A stretch of 64,000 nucleotides of DNA from Amaranthus tricolor (GCF_026212465.1 NC_080055.1:22283798-22347797), one strand, 5' to 3'. Shown: positions 25,750 through 37,027, counted from the stretch's first letter. Numbers and translations are program-made. Notes: generated by a model from the letters alone, not told the origin.

Positions 25750-27849
25750 TAATATATAAAGGATCTCAAATAGCTTTCCCTAATTAAATGCGTTTAGATT
25801 GTACAACAGATTACAGTTAAGAGGAAATAAGTCTCTATCAGTTAGGGTATTGTGGTTGGAAATGGGCTCCTATTTTGCTTTTTCCTTCCCTAATGCCTTA
25901 ATGCCTTTATACAGAGCCATGTTCCAATTTTTTTGGGTTTTGAGCAAACGTAAAATATGAACTTTTAAGTATGAATGTGAATGTCCATTTTTTAAGTGAC
26001 AAGATAAACTACTAATTTATTTTAATTAAATTAAGTACTGATTTTTTAACGAATTAGATTAACGAAAAAAACAACAAAGTAAGAAAAGCACTATTTATTT
26101 ACCTAGATTTAATTATTAATATCAATGAAAAGGTACAAAAAAAAAAAATCAAACCATATCCACTAATTAATAACCCAAAATCAATAATTTAAATACACAA
26201 GTACTTATTATCAGGGTAATGAATTACCATTAATTATGAAAACAAATTGACATATATTATAAGGAGATTAGCACGTGTTGCTCTTCTAATTAACAGGGCC
26301 CTGAGCCGGCGATCATGCTACTCATGTGGTAGCGAGTCGGCTTTTCCTTTATAACTCTCAATTTACCCCACTTTTTATTTTAGTGCGTCTTAATAATTTA
26401 TTTCATTACTATTTTTGGAATATAACCTCACCATTTTAACACAACTTTAATTTCTCTTTTATTTCTTTATTAATCCTCAAACGGACAAAAAGAATAACCT
26501 ATCCAACCTAATTCGGTAAACTTTTTAAATTCTAAGGCAAAATTAAAAGGACTAAAGGATTACTTTTTCTATCCCATTAAAATTGCATCATTTGAAATAA
26601 TTATGTAATAGTTTTCAGAGTTAAATTATACTATTTTAATAGGATAGGAGAAATACTTTTTTCCCAGGAAGAAATATCTATGTGACCATCACAAAATACT
26701 ACTGAGTTCTGAGTACACTCCTATGCTAAGCGAAGCATACACGGAGTCAAAAGATTTCACAAAACACGTAATCGTCAAAATTTGTGTTCAAATGTTAGAA
26801 CTGGTGGTTTAAAGGCAAAGGCAACTCTCGATACCAACAAGTTGATTGGATTTGGAATGTACTCCTACAAGATTTCTAAATATAAAAAATATTTAATTAT
26901 AGGGATTTTTATGTAGTAATTTTGAATTTTTGGCTTTTTCACAAATAATTTTTAAATTCACGTGGTGATCTCAAACTTTCAATTTTTCAATGTTATAGAT
27001 AAAATGTTAAGTTTTTGGTTAAATTAAGTATTTTATTTGGACTGAATTTCAAAATATGTGGTCAATAAGGGTGATTACAACATTTATTTTTTTTGAAAAA
27101 AGTGTTATTACGTTGGGTAAAAATAACGTAAAATTAACAAAAAAAAAAATTTCCTTTTGTCTACCACGTGGAAAAATTAAAAGATCAAAGTCACCATATG
27201 GATTAAAAAAAAATTTTGTCTGCCACATGAAAAAGCTCAAAGTTTAAGGTTACCACATGAAATTTCCTTTAATTTTATTTATTGTATAAAGTTCAATAAA
27301 TTACTTTCTAATTAGGTCTTAAATCTTCGAGAAAATATAAAATTTGTAGGGTATAGAAGTGCAATTTCATATTTTATTTTTATAAAATTGTCTATTGATC
27401 TATTTTTACAAAATTAAGCGGAAAATAATTGGCAAGAATTTTAGATTGATGTCTAAAAATAGTTAAGGAGACTTGAGTTTGATAAATTAAGTACAAAATC
27501 AGAGCAGTTTTAGGAGGCAGAAATAAAATCAAAACTTTTTTGAAAAATATAACCACATAATAAAAAGATGATGAAAAATAAAAAGTGAGAATATATTATT
27601 ACTACCATTTTCTTTATCAATTCAAGTACAGGAATGGTCTAAAGTAACGTGGTAATTCCTCCCATTCAATGCTAGTCTTTTTCAAGAATGGTAAAGTTAC
27701 ATTGTTGTATGTTGAGTAAATGGAGATATATCATATACGTGCTTTTATTTGACAGTAGTGACATCTTCCTTGGTGATAGATAGGTCATACTTTAATGAGC
27801 CGGATTTAAATTGAATTTTAATAGTATTGTTTTCAAGTTTGAAAATTTA
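25750..27849. other. Intergenic, AT-rich, with a small MITE
   Basis: No gene is supported. A short inverted-repeat element of about 100 bp lies at 26556-26656 (tctatcccattaaaat ... attttaataggatagga). A GC-rich imperfect hairpin lies at about 26298-26340 (agccgg ... gtcggct). A 120-base stretch near 27160-27250 gives open frames on both strands by chance. Confidence 0.5.
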
Positions 27850-28345
27850 AAATAGATAATATTATTTATTAAAAAAAACGCATAATAAGACATATGAATT
27901 TATTTTTATTTATAAACGCCTAAAATTCCAAATATGAACGTGGGGGACCGTTCGCACTTACTAACTGCGAACAAGTGCTGTGATCTAAAACAACCAAAGA
28001 GACTGTTCGCAGTGAATAAGTGCGAATGTTAACTTTTTTTTTACCAAAAGCCTTGTTCCCACTTACTAACTGGGAACAAAGGAGACCTAGTCAAACAGAG
28101 TCAACCCTCTGTTCGCAGTTACTAACTGCGAATAGATGGTTGATCCTATTTGACCAGGTCTCTTCTATTCGCAATTAGTAAGTGAGAGCAGAGTTTTTGA
28201 CTTTTTTTAACCAGTCTCTCTTTGTTTGAAGTTACTAACTGTGAACTGAACCGAACCTGAGCTCTGGGGTTAGAGGCGCTTATAAATGGAAATAAGTTCA
28301 TCCGTGTCTTATTATATGCTTTTTTTGATAAATAATCTTATCGAC
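27850..28345. mobile_element. Foldback MITE with an internal array of hairpins
   Basis: The ends are long inverted repeats of about 65 bases. The left end (gataatattatttatt, then cataataagacat, then tataaacgcctaa) matches the reverse complement of the right end (gataagattatttatc, tataataagacac, tataagcgcctct). Inside are six short palindromes built on GTTCGCAGTTACTAACTGCGAAC at about 27949, 28004, 28053, 28109, 28165 and 28222. Around the fourth, ggagacctagtcaaa and its complement form a larger nested palindrome. No coding capacity. Superfamily not identified. Confidence 0.7.
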
Positions 28346-28493
28346 TTCAAATTTTTCGATGCGAAAAGTCTATTATGATGGTTCCATGGCCATAGCTCAA
28401 CCATTATTAAAATATTTTGCAATTTTGAAATCAACCTTAGAAAAGAGTTTTTTTTTTACCAATTTGTCACTCCTTATTCTGAAATTTTTTGAC

Positions 28494-28658
28494 CACTATA
28501 AAATACCGAGAAATTCTTATTAGGATGAGTCAGAATTTCCGACTAATTTTCTACTAAAATAAATTTCCGACTACATCTATGTCAACTAACTAAAATATTT
28601 TGTATTAGCATATATTGATTGTATTTTGTTGTCGTTGTCAAGTTTATTTTATGTAGTG
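28494..28658. mobile_element. Short CACTA-like relic
   Basis: Begins CACTATAAAATACCGAG and ends TATGTAGTG, with TTTCCGACTAATTTTC-type motifs inside that match the elements at 3865 and 19263. It is 165 bp, probably an internally deleted copy. The flanking triplets (GAC and ACA) do not match. Confidence 0.45.
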
Positions 28659-29043
28659 ACACTAGTGAGGAATACTATCTTGAAAAGTCTATATCAATCT
28701 TAGGAAATACAAATTTGTATTTCAAATAGCAACATAAATTTTAAATGGTGTTGAAGTCTTGTGGTGAAAAGTTTTTAATAATGGGAGCATACTTAACCAA
28801 CAATGATATATGCATAAGCAATACTCGCGTTAAATGTTTAAATAAGAGGTTTTAGTTAGAGTATTCTACTTTATATATATTGATGGCCACCGTTCAGATT
28901 GCGCTGGTTTCAGTTCCTAAAAATCGGATTATGATTTGGACTATTGGATTTTTATTTTGGTTTCGGTTCTAATTTTAGGCGGTACCTTAGCGGTTTATGA
29001 GGAGGTTCCAAGCGGTCAAACTCCCGGGTTTGACGGGTCATAC

Positions 29044-29218
29044 CATTGGTTCAATTTTATTACTTTTGATATATTATTTTCGGAATTTATTACTCTTCAA
29101 TCATTATTAAAATATTTACTAAAAAGAAATCATTGGTTCAATTTTTATTACTTTTGATATATTATTTTCGGAATTTATTACTTTTCAATCATTATTAAAA
29201 TATTTACTAAAAAGAAAT
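29044..29218. repeat. Tandem duplication, about 87 bp x 2
   Basis: Two adjacent, almost identical units start cattggttcaattt and end tactaaaaagaaat. They differ by one inserted T and a C/T change. Non-coding; the open frame across them is not credible. Confidence 0.9.
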
Positions 29219-29226
29219 AAAAAATA

Positions 29227-29679
29227 GGAAAAATTACCCTGAATAATACGAACTTTCACTGATTTTCCTACAATAATACGAACTTTCAATTAACCATGAA
29301 TAATACGAACTTTAATACATATTTCCCGCTAGCATACCTGACCGGTTCTTTACCTGGAGAAACGGTAAATTCCCCATTTCTTCATTATGCTAGCGGGAAA
29401 TATGTATCAAAGTTCGTATTTTATTCATAGTTAATTGAAAGTTCGTATTATTGTAGGAAAATCAGTGAAAGTTCGTATTATTCAGGGTAATTTTTCTTAC
29501 TTAGTTTTATCAGCCAAAAATTTTTTTTTTTAAGGAATGAGTAAGTTTACCGGTAACAGGTAAAATGGTATGCCAGCGGGAAATATGTATCAAAGTTCGT
29601 ATTATTCATGGTTAATTGAAAGTTCGTATTATTGTAGGAAAATCAGTGAAAGTTCGTATTATTCAGGGTAATTTTTCCT
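29227..29679. mobile_element. Foldback MITE with a duplicated right arm
   Basis: Left arm 29227-29340 begins GGAAAAATTACCCTGAATAA and contains aatacgaactttc three times. Its inverted complement appears twice: 29388-29495 and again 29575-29679. Both right arms contain gggaaatatgtatcaaag. The spacer between the two right arms carries gtttaccggtaacagg. TA flanks both outer ends. Non-coding. Confidence 0.75.
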
Positions 29680-31125
29680 AAAAAATAAGGATAATAAAAA
29701 AAAATTAATTAATAATAAAGATGATTAATGAAAAAGAGGGAAAAATAGACTTGAACCTTAACGGTTTACGATTCTGCGGGTTCGCGGACCGTTTTCTGCC
29801 AACGGTTCCACAGGTTGTCAGAATTTTTTGGAACCTTAAAAGATTTGAGGTTCGAACCGGTATGGAACCCGTCACAGACGATTTCGGTTTCAAGACAATT
29901 TTTCGGCAATTTGGGACCAATTCAGTTTCGAGTAACCCGCCCCGTTGCCATTACTATTCATATATATAATGTTTATCAATTCCTAAATTCTATATATCAC
30001 ATATCATTAATATAAAACATCAGTTTAATTCAATTATTAAAAACTTTTGGACATAAAATAAAATAATGATATACTGGCTTAATTTTCTTGATAAAGAAAT
30101 ACTCTATAGATGTAAGAATTACGTGGACGGAATTTTGAAAATAGTGAATTAAGGAGGAGATGTCCTTGGAGTTGGGGTTGATGTTTATATCCTTGTTATC
30201 TCCATGGGCAGACAACATAATTTGTTTATAATTGGAGAAAAAAAAGCTGACTTTGAGGGCAACACTAAATAAATGATGAGTTGGTATATTTCCAATTCAT
30301 ACTATAATATGTAACTATTTTTTTCTCTTAATTTACACAACTTTTTTTCTTTGTGTTTTATAATTTATTAATTTTTTGTTTATATATTTTTTAACTCAAT
30401 TGGTGCATTCTAACGGGGAAAGAGGAGTATAAGCTAAGAATATCATTAAAATAAAATCAAATAATATGGCTTCTTCTGTTAGTACTTTCGTCCCACTATA
30501 TTTGCCATATAGGTATTAAATGGATAGTAACGTCTCTAACTTTTTGGGGCTAGAGCGAAATATGAAAATCGGCTCATAATATATAATGGATGTCTTATTA
30601 TTTAACGATAACAATGCATTTTATATGAGACTATCTTATCATAAGACGAGCCTATAAAAACAGCCAAAATTATGTGAAATATTTAATTAAAACTCAGAAC
30701 AATTAATCAAGTGCAAATACATGAAAAACCATTGTAAGAGTATATAAATAAAAGTAAAATTAAAAAAAGCCACCCAAAAGGAGTATGAAATGACTGCATG
30801 AAGTTCGTTATTTTACCGAATGACCACATAAAAACACCCAAAAGGAGTATGATATAATAAAATAAAGCATAAAAATTACACTTAATTATCAACCATTAAT
30901 GACTACTCCTTGCCTTGTATTATCCAAGTCGTAACATTTCATCATACATCTCTTTAGTTGCTTCTTTGAGTCTTGGATATAATACAACCTAAAAGAAATT
31001 CAATTATCTTGTAAATATACCGTATACGTTATGCTTTAAATTCAGATGTTGTCATTTAGAGTGTATGATGATTATCGAAAATAATAAATTAATTTATTAA
31101 ATAAATAAATAATTAAAAATATTCC
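29680..31125. other. Intergenic, including a degenerate hAT-like tail
   Basis: About 29740-29955 is GC-richer and dense in ggttccgg/ggaacc motifs, ending in cgccccgttgccatt. It resembles a hAT subterminal region, and 28885-28920 (tggccaccgttcag) could be its other end. The rest is AT-rich and I see no gene in it. Confidence 0.35.
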
Positions 31126-31129
31126 AAGA

Positions 31130-31830
31130 TTGCGGAAGTTTCTATTTTGGCATAAGCAGAGGTCGCGGCTCACGACATTACTCACGACTCGCACACTGGC
31201 CGGTCGCGGCTCGCGACTTTCATGCTGGTTTTTGCAATGTTTGTTTTATTCGGTTTTGTTAGTTATGCTATAACTACCTACGGTTAATATGGTTATATTG
31301 ACAAAATATATTGGGATGAATTGATTTATGATCGACATTGATTCGTGAATTTGATGTTGCAGTTCATGAAGTGACATATTACTTTATAAATGGTTGTTTG
31401 CTCTTCTATAAATATAAAAGGCATGTGTAAGTTATTTCTTACATGAGATATAATGTACATGAGCATACATTGAAATTCTTTGTATCTCAAAACATATTTC
31501 CGAGATACATTCTCAAGCACCGTAGTAGAGAGGAAATGATGTTTTAGGAAGATGGTCTCGCCTAGAATTTATATCAAGTCACATACAAAATTTTCTTGTT
31601 ACTATGTTCGATATATGGCCCGATGATGAAGTACATATTTGGTGTATGTTAAGCAAAGGTTTGAACTTGTCATATGTTTTTGTAACCCCTACTAAGTTTT
31701 TGTAACTTTATTTTATAAGTTTATATATTAATATAAAGTCACAAAATACAACATCAGATCCTACAAATACGAGCAGCACATTGGATGATTGGATGCTTAT
31801 TGAGAAGATCATCTCAAATATTTACAAGGA
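31130..31830 (+). mobile_element. Copia-type LTR relic
   Basis: A promoter-like TATA region (TATAAATATAAAAGG, about 31407-31421) lies downstream of a GC-rich U3-like motif (ggtcgcggctcgcgac, 31139-31220, given twice in variant form). No primer-binding site or coding interior was found, and the ends are not defined. Confidence 0.35.
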
Positions 31831-31992
31831 CGTTTTATTGAATGCATGTGATCTTTAATAGTGCAAACATTGTAGGAACAATAGCTTGCGTGAAAGAACA
31901 AAGAGATACTTCATCTGATATAGTTTAAAAGCTTTCAAAAAATAGACAAAAGATTAACTTTGTATTAAATGCCCTAATAGAGAGCTCATTGT

Positions 31993-32060
31993 TAGAGTAT
32001 ATAACATATCCTGAGGTCTTAACTATCAGCTTAAGCTTTTGGTTGAGATGGTTCCTTGAC
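31993..32060 (+). mobile_element. TRIM-family LTR, solo copy
   Basis: Sequence gttagagtatataacatatc ... ttggttgagatggttccttgac matches the terminal repeats of the TRIM element at 35593-35880 and the copy at 51103. It directly abuts the virus-like island, and its last 15 or so bases are repeated inverted at 34960-34976. Confidence 0.6.
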
Positions 32061-32657
32061 TTGTTTTTCTTTTTTTTTTCTAACTTTTTATCATGGTGGT
32101 CATGTGTCTCACGGTCGGCTCCGTAGGTTGGTGGGCCAACTGCTCGCTGTCTGTTTTAGGAACAACGTCACAAGCAGTGCGGCCCGGTTGGTCATTGGCA
32201 CGGCGACTTATGGAACTGTCGCGATGTTGACTTACATGACTTTCTTTATGAACGTCTTCATAGACTCTACAACTTCGTACCTATTCCTAGCTAACACCTT
32301 CTCAAATGCCTCCTGGCCAAGGATCTTCCTTATAGTGTTCGATTTCTCTAGCCTGCGGGCAAATATCCTATGCGGGTGGGCGTTCGCTACGTTATCCAGC
32401 ATCTGCTCTTGCAGGACCTCTGTCACCCCTAACGGCACAACAGCCTCTGCAAACTCGTGGAAGCTCCGACCGAGTTGCATAGCTAGACGATCTGCCATCT
32501 TTCATCAGAAGGATGAGCATGCTCCAAACCATGCTGCCCACCCGGTTGTCGACCATGTAGTCGTCGAACACCCTAGCGCTAAGCGGCGCGGTGAGAACTC
32601 CCGCTGCCATGCGATCTTGGAGGGTTGTCTTGCACATGTTAGAAAAGAACTTCTTGG
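32045..32657 (-). repeat. Left arm of a 0.6-kb inverted repeat
   Basis: This segment is the reverse complement of 34350-34976 with scattered substitutions and small gaps. It starts inside the TRIM LTR end and stops after agaacttcttgg, beyond which the two copies diverge. Read on the minus strand it carries the same virus-like coding sequence as the right arm, plus a continuation (to about 32778) that the right-arm copy lacks. Confidence 0.9.
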
Positions 32658-33705
32658 ACATATCGGAACTGGCGATAGGGGCGTGCTCGCCGGGGAAGGT
32701 GGACATAGCGACGGCCGACAGGGCAAGGCGGAAGATGTGGGCAAAACTGTGAAAGACCAGGATGCCGGGACTAGTCAAGGCGCTTCTTCAGGCAAAAGAG
32801 CTTTTGTTCCTTGCCGGTTCACGCCGGGCATACGGCCTCGCACAGTTAGTTGGTCTCAAGGAAAAAGAGAGATGGGGAGTAGAATTCTACCTAGAGATAA
32901 GCCACAGCGTCAAGCTCAGCAAAGAACCACAAGAGTGCATATTCCTGAGACACACAATTGGTCAAATAAACTTAGCGGTGTCACAGGAGTGCGCGATGAT
33001 CGGGCTGGGAAAGCAGCGGATAGCACTGTCAAGAAGCGACTTGGAGCGCCTACACCAATTGATTATGTCCGCCACATCGGCGTTAATAGGGGCCGTGTGT
33101 CAGTTGGTAGTCGGTACGCCAAAACAGAGGGCCAGAGCGTCTAGCAGTAGAAGTGGCGAACAGGAACATCGGGAGGATCATGGAGAGCGCACATACGATG
33201 CTTGACATTTCACCATACGATGCCACACATTGGAAGGACAGCGGGTTGAGGGCCGACACGGTCCAAAAGGCGACGGAGAGGGAGTTCCTAGGGAAGAAGG
33301 GTAATATGATAACCAGGCTGATCTTCGACGAAGAATGCCCCATGCCAGGTAGACAAGTGTTAAGTCAAGAGTATGTGATCAAGTTCTTCATGAAGGCGGA
33401 AGGACACAAGGGTAAGCGAAATCTTCGCGTCAAAACTGACCGACTGGCAAGCGCAGTCGTGGATGGAGAGAGATGTGGAAAAGGTTGCGATCAACCATCC
33501 ATCGTACATGATCGGCCAGCCGGTGGATGTCAAAGAGCCGCAGAGGATCAATCATGAGATCTGGGCCAGTTTGTACGGGAGGCATCTCTTCAAGAGAGCG
33601 CAAGAGGTCAACGAGGACGCCCACATCTACCTTAACATGGAGGGCTACGTCGGGTGGTTCATGAACACGCATGCGAACTTAGAGGGGTTCAATGGGAAGG
33701 AGTTG

Positions 33706-33902
33706 ACGATGATACTCATCACACACTCAGTGAAAAGGTGGAGGAAGAAAGTGGTTGCAGACGAGCTGCTGACAGAGCAAGAAGTGAGCCAAGACCAGTG
33801 CGCTGCTGTTTGCGTAAATCAACGACGGCCTTTTCAGAATCGATCTTCCGAAGAGCAAGGCAGTGGGGGCAGTCAACTGCTACAAAGAGGTGGTCATAGA
33901 GA
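33706..33902 (+). repeat. Direct repeat within the virus-like island, copy 1
   Basis: About 180 bases beginning gtgaaaaggtggaggaagaa are repeated at 34988-35156 (gtgaaaaggtggacgaagaa). Copy 1 has suffered frameshifts and lost the YIDDG reading; copy 2 keeps it in frame. The two copies flank the 3' part of the island, which suggests a partial duplication during or after insertion. Confidence 0.85.
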
Positions 33903-34349
33903 CGTTCAGCATGTGTGGCTTCTCTGTCGAGGTGTCTAAGTGCTTCCCAAGCGACAGATTCTCTATCTTCCTCAACGAGGTCTATCTAGCGAGCAGGCAC
34001 GTTGTGCATGGAGTGAGAGTTGCAATGGCAATTAGCGCAGAGCCGACGGAGAAGCACACCACCCTGATCGAGAGGGTCACCAGTGTGAGCACCGGTTGTA
34101 GAGGAGCTATTATGGTGGGGCTCAATCCGCTTAGTGCCATAATTCTGATGGCCTTTCACTGTTACATGCACATAAGGGAGTGGACGGTCGAATGGGACCC
34201 AATGCTGCTGTCAGTCTGGTCCCTTGCCCTAAGGACGTGGGGAGGACTGGGGCTCTCGAACATCATGCAGATCTTTATCTTTGGGAGTGGTACGGCATTC
34301 AAGGAAGGCGTGGCGATGATGCAAGCATACGCGAGGAGGAATGCGGCCG

Positions 34350-34976
34350 CCAAGAAGTTCTTTTCTAACATGTGCAAGACAACCCTCCAAGATCGCATGG
34401 CAGCGGGAGTTCTCACCGCGCCGCTTAACGCTAGGGTGGTCGACGGCTACATGGTCGACAACAGGATGGGCAGCATGGTTTGGAGCATGCTCATCCTTCT
34501 GATGAAAGATGGCAGATCGTCTAGCTACGCAACTCGGCCGGAGCTTCCACGTGTTTGCAGAGGCTGTTGTGCCGTTAGGGGTGACAGAGGTCCTGCAAGA
34601 GCAGATGCTGGACAACGTACCGAATGCCCACCCGCATAGGATATTTGCTGCATTTGCCCGCAGGCTAGAGAAATCGAACACTGTAAGGAAGATCCTTAGC
34701 CAGGAGGCATTTGAGAAGGTGTTAGCTAGCAATAGGTACGAAGTTGTAGAGTCTATGAAGACGTTCATAAAGAAAGACATGTAAGTCAACATCGCGACAA
34801 TTCCATAAGTCGTCGTGCCAATGACCAACCGGGACGCACTGCTTGTGACGGTGCTCCTAAAACAGACAGCGAGTAGTTGGCCCACCAACCTATGGAGCCC
34901 GACCGTGAGACACATGACCACCATGATAAAAAGTTAAAAAAAAGGAAAAAAGAAAAAGAAGTCAAGGAACCATCTC
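34350..34976 (+). repeat. Right arm of the 0.6-kb inverted repeat
   Basis: Inverted partner of 32045-32657. It includes the end of the virus-like frame (stop near 34784), a presumed downstream stretch and an A/G-rich tract (34935-34960), then gtcaaggaaccatctc, the inverted end of the TRIM LTR. About 1.7 kb of spacer separates the arms. Confidence 0.9.
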
Positions 34977-35445
34977 TTGTCGCTTTCAGTGAAAAGGTGG
35001 ACGAAGAAAGTAGTTGCAGACGAGCTGCGGACAGAGCAAGAAGCGAGCCAGACCAGTGCGCTGCTGTTTGTGTACATCGACGACGGCCTTTCCAGAATCG
35101 ATCTTTCGAAGAGCAAGGCAGTGGGGCCATTCAACTGCTACAAAGAGGTGGTCATATGTAATGTTTTTCAAAAACTAGTCTTCTCAGATGCAATAATATC
35201 TTTAATATGTTTCAATAAATTTGATTAATTTTAAATTTATTATAGGACATATATGTCATATAATTTTGAAAATCCAAAATCAAAAACATAAAACCATAGT
35301 AGTACCGAAGCCCGGCCCTAAGTTGTTAAGATACCATTCAAATATTGGGAATGTGTTTTTTGTGGAAGTTAGGTTAAAACATTACAATAGTATCATGAAG
35401 AAATTAAATGTCTGTCATCAGAGGATAGGAAATTGGTGAAGAAAG

Positions 35446-35665
35446 TCTAGAAAATAAGGCATTTATATTTTGGAGTTCCAGCTGTGCACTTGCCCATGAT
35501 ACACATACTGATCAATTATAAGCAGCCTTGATGATACGTCTCTGGAGAATAAGGGCATTAACCAAGCAACAAATTCAAATGGATAGATTAATGTTAGAGT
35601 ATACATACATATTTTGGCACCTCAACCATTAGCTGAAACTTTTGATTAAGTCGATTTCTCAATAT
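35446..35665. repeat. Inverted duplication of about 200 bp, left copy
   Basis: From ataaggcatttatatttt to ccattagctgaa this is the near-identical reverse complement of 37440-37635. It includes the first LTR of the TRIM element (from 35593). The partner copy joins directly to the broken Gypsy integrase. Confidence 0.9.
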
Positions 35666-35880
35666 GATATCAAAAGTCAGTGTGACAAGAGGTCACGAAT
35701 TTAATTCTCAATTACCCCTCATTAAGCTGGAATATTTAGCTTGGGGTATGAGGAGCGCTCTTATGGTGCATCTACACTTCTAGCCAAAAGGACTATCGTG
35801 TGAGGAGTCAACGTTAGAATATAGAACATATCTTGGAGCCTTAATTATCAATTTAAACTTTTATTTAAGTTGATTTTTTA
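35593..35880 (+). mobile_element. TRIM (miniature LTR retrotransposon)
   Basis: Terminal repeats of about 70 bp (35593-35664, TGTTAGAGTATACATAC...; and 35812-35880, CGTTAGAATATAGAAC...) flank about 145 bp without coding capacity. Right after the first repeat, tatgatatcaaaagtc is a decayed initiator-tRNA primer-binding site (consensus TGGTATCAGAGTC). Before the second lies the purine tract gtgaggagtca. This is the layout of a terminal-repeat retrotransposon in miniature. Confidence 0.65.
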
Positions 35881-37027
35881 TCAATTAAAAGCTCAAACCG
35901 ACAAAAATATATAGACAAAAGATTAATTCGAAAGATGAGTGACAGAACGAGCTTAACTATTCGAACAAGACACCTCCCCTAGTGAATTATGGTTATGTAC
36001 TTATGTCAACTCAAATAAGCACGACATATTTTTAGAAAATCTAAAACAAAATTTCATGCATAAAATAATATGAATGTACATAAAAGAATCATAGCCTCAT
36101 ATCAAGATTATAGAGGCAATCAGATATCATAACGTTAAATATTGTTCTTCTAGTATTGATTCATAAGTACCAAAAATAGCACCACATATGCTAGTATGAT
36201 ATATAAGAAAAAAATTTTCTTCATAACTTTTTTGATAAAGTGTAGAGAATTAAGTAAGCATATGAACTAATGTAAAAGATGATCAAAAGCTCATATTTAT
36301 ACATAAATTGTATGAACTATTCATATTTTAGCTTGGGGTGGTTACATGTATGTATCAATTACATATAATAAACATATTGATTAAGTTGGTGTTTTAATTC
36401 TCAATTAAAACGCATCATCAATCAATGTCAAACTCGTAACCCTTACTATTGTAATTCGCATCTAATGCTATATGTACTAAAGAATACGCGTAACCTATAA
36501 GGAAGATATTAAAATAGAAATTTTGTATTACTTAAGAGTCTTTGACTATGGTTACAACATTGTATAAACTAGTTGTGCGTGCGTTTCGCACTTGATTCTC
36601 CAAATTATACTATTAGATTTGATGACGATATGACGTAAATGTTAGTAAATGAAAGCGTGTGGAGAATAACTATCAACTCGTCTTTTGTGAGATCGTTTCA
36701 TCACAAGAGACGTCCATATAATTAGCTCATTTCATTAATTAATCATTTTAAAATAGTTAATGATCACTTTATACCCTAAATATATATAGATCAACCTAAT
36801 AGAGATTCTCTCATCATAAGTTCGTCTCATTAAAGAATTTGTGTTGAACTTTTAGTTGAAAGAACTCAAAAAATAAATAATCAGATGCATTACAATACAT
36901 AAAAAGTTAAATATAATAAGTTAATCAAATTGATAAAATATTAAATTTACTAAGAAAGCATATCTTGCTTCGTAGCCCACGTTTGTCTTTGTCGTGAATC
37001 ATGTTAATTTATATAGTGAATAATATC
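35881..37027. other. Intergenic, AT-rich
   Basis: No gene is seen. A small motif near 36560-36600 (aactagttgtgcgtgcgtttcgcac) resembles the conserved end of a widespread plant repeat. The rest is featureless. Confidence 0.45.

Larger units (their letters stand above)
32658..35228 (+). pseudogene. Virus-like (possibly RNA polymerase) relic, rearranged
   Basis: A GC-richer island than its surroundings. Overlapping open frames on the plus strand (32762-33205, 33153-33557, 33463-33939, 33863-34639, 34509-34784) read as one decayed protein broken by several frameshifts. At 34977-35228 a displaced fragment contains YIDDG (35073-35087), the type of acidic motif seen in the catalytic core of RNA-virus polymerases. 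No capsid-like frame was recognised. I recognise no plant family in it. An endogenous copy of an RNA virus, perhaps a dsRNA-virus relative, is the best reading, but it rests on composition, motif and lack of host similarity. It is clearly non-functional as it stands. Confidence 0.45.

Noticed and set aside
26298..26340. GC-rich imperfect hairpin as a small RNA gene
   Set aside because: The pairing is interrupted and there are no recognisable promoter or snoRNA boxes; evidence is too weak.
27049..27247. Overlapping 63-residue frames on both strands
   Set aside because: Low-complexity sequence with mirror-image frames; no domain or splice context.
28936..29157. 73-residue open frame
   Set aside because: It runs into a tandem duplication in which half the product is a repeat of the other half; no gene context.
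32232..32744. Minus-strand open frames over the virus-like island as separate genes
   Set aside because: They are the inverted-repeat copy of the plus-strand frame and its shadow frames, and are truncated.
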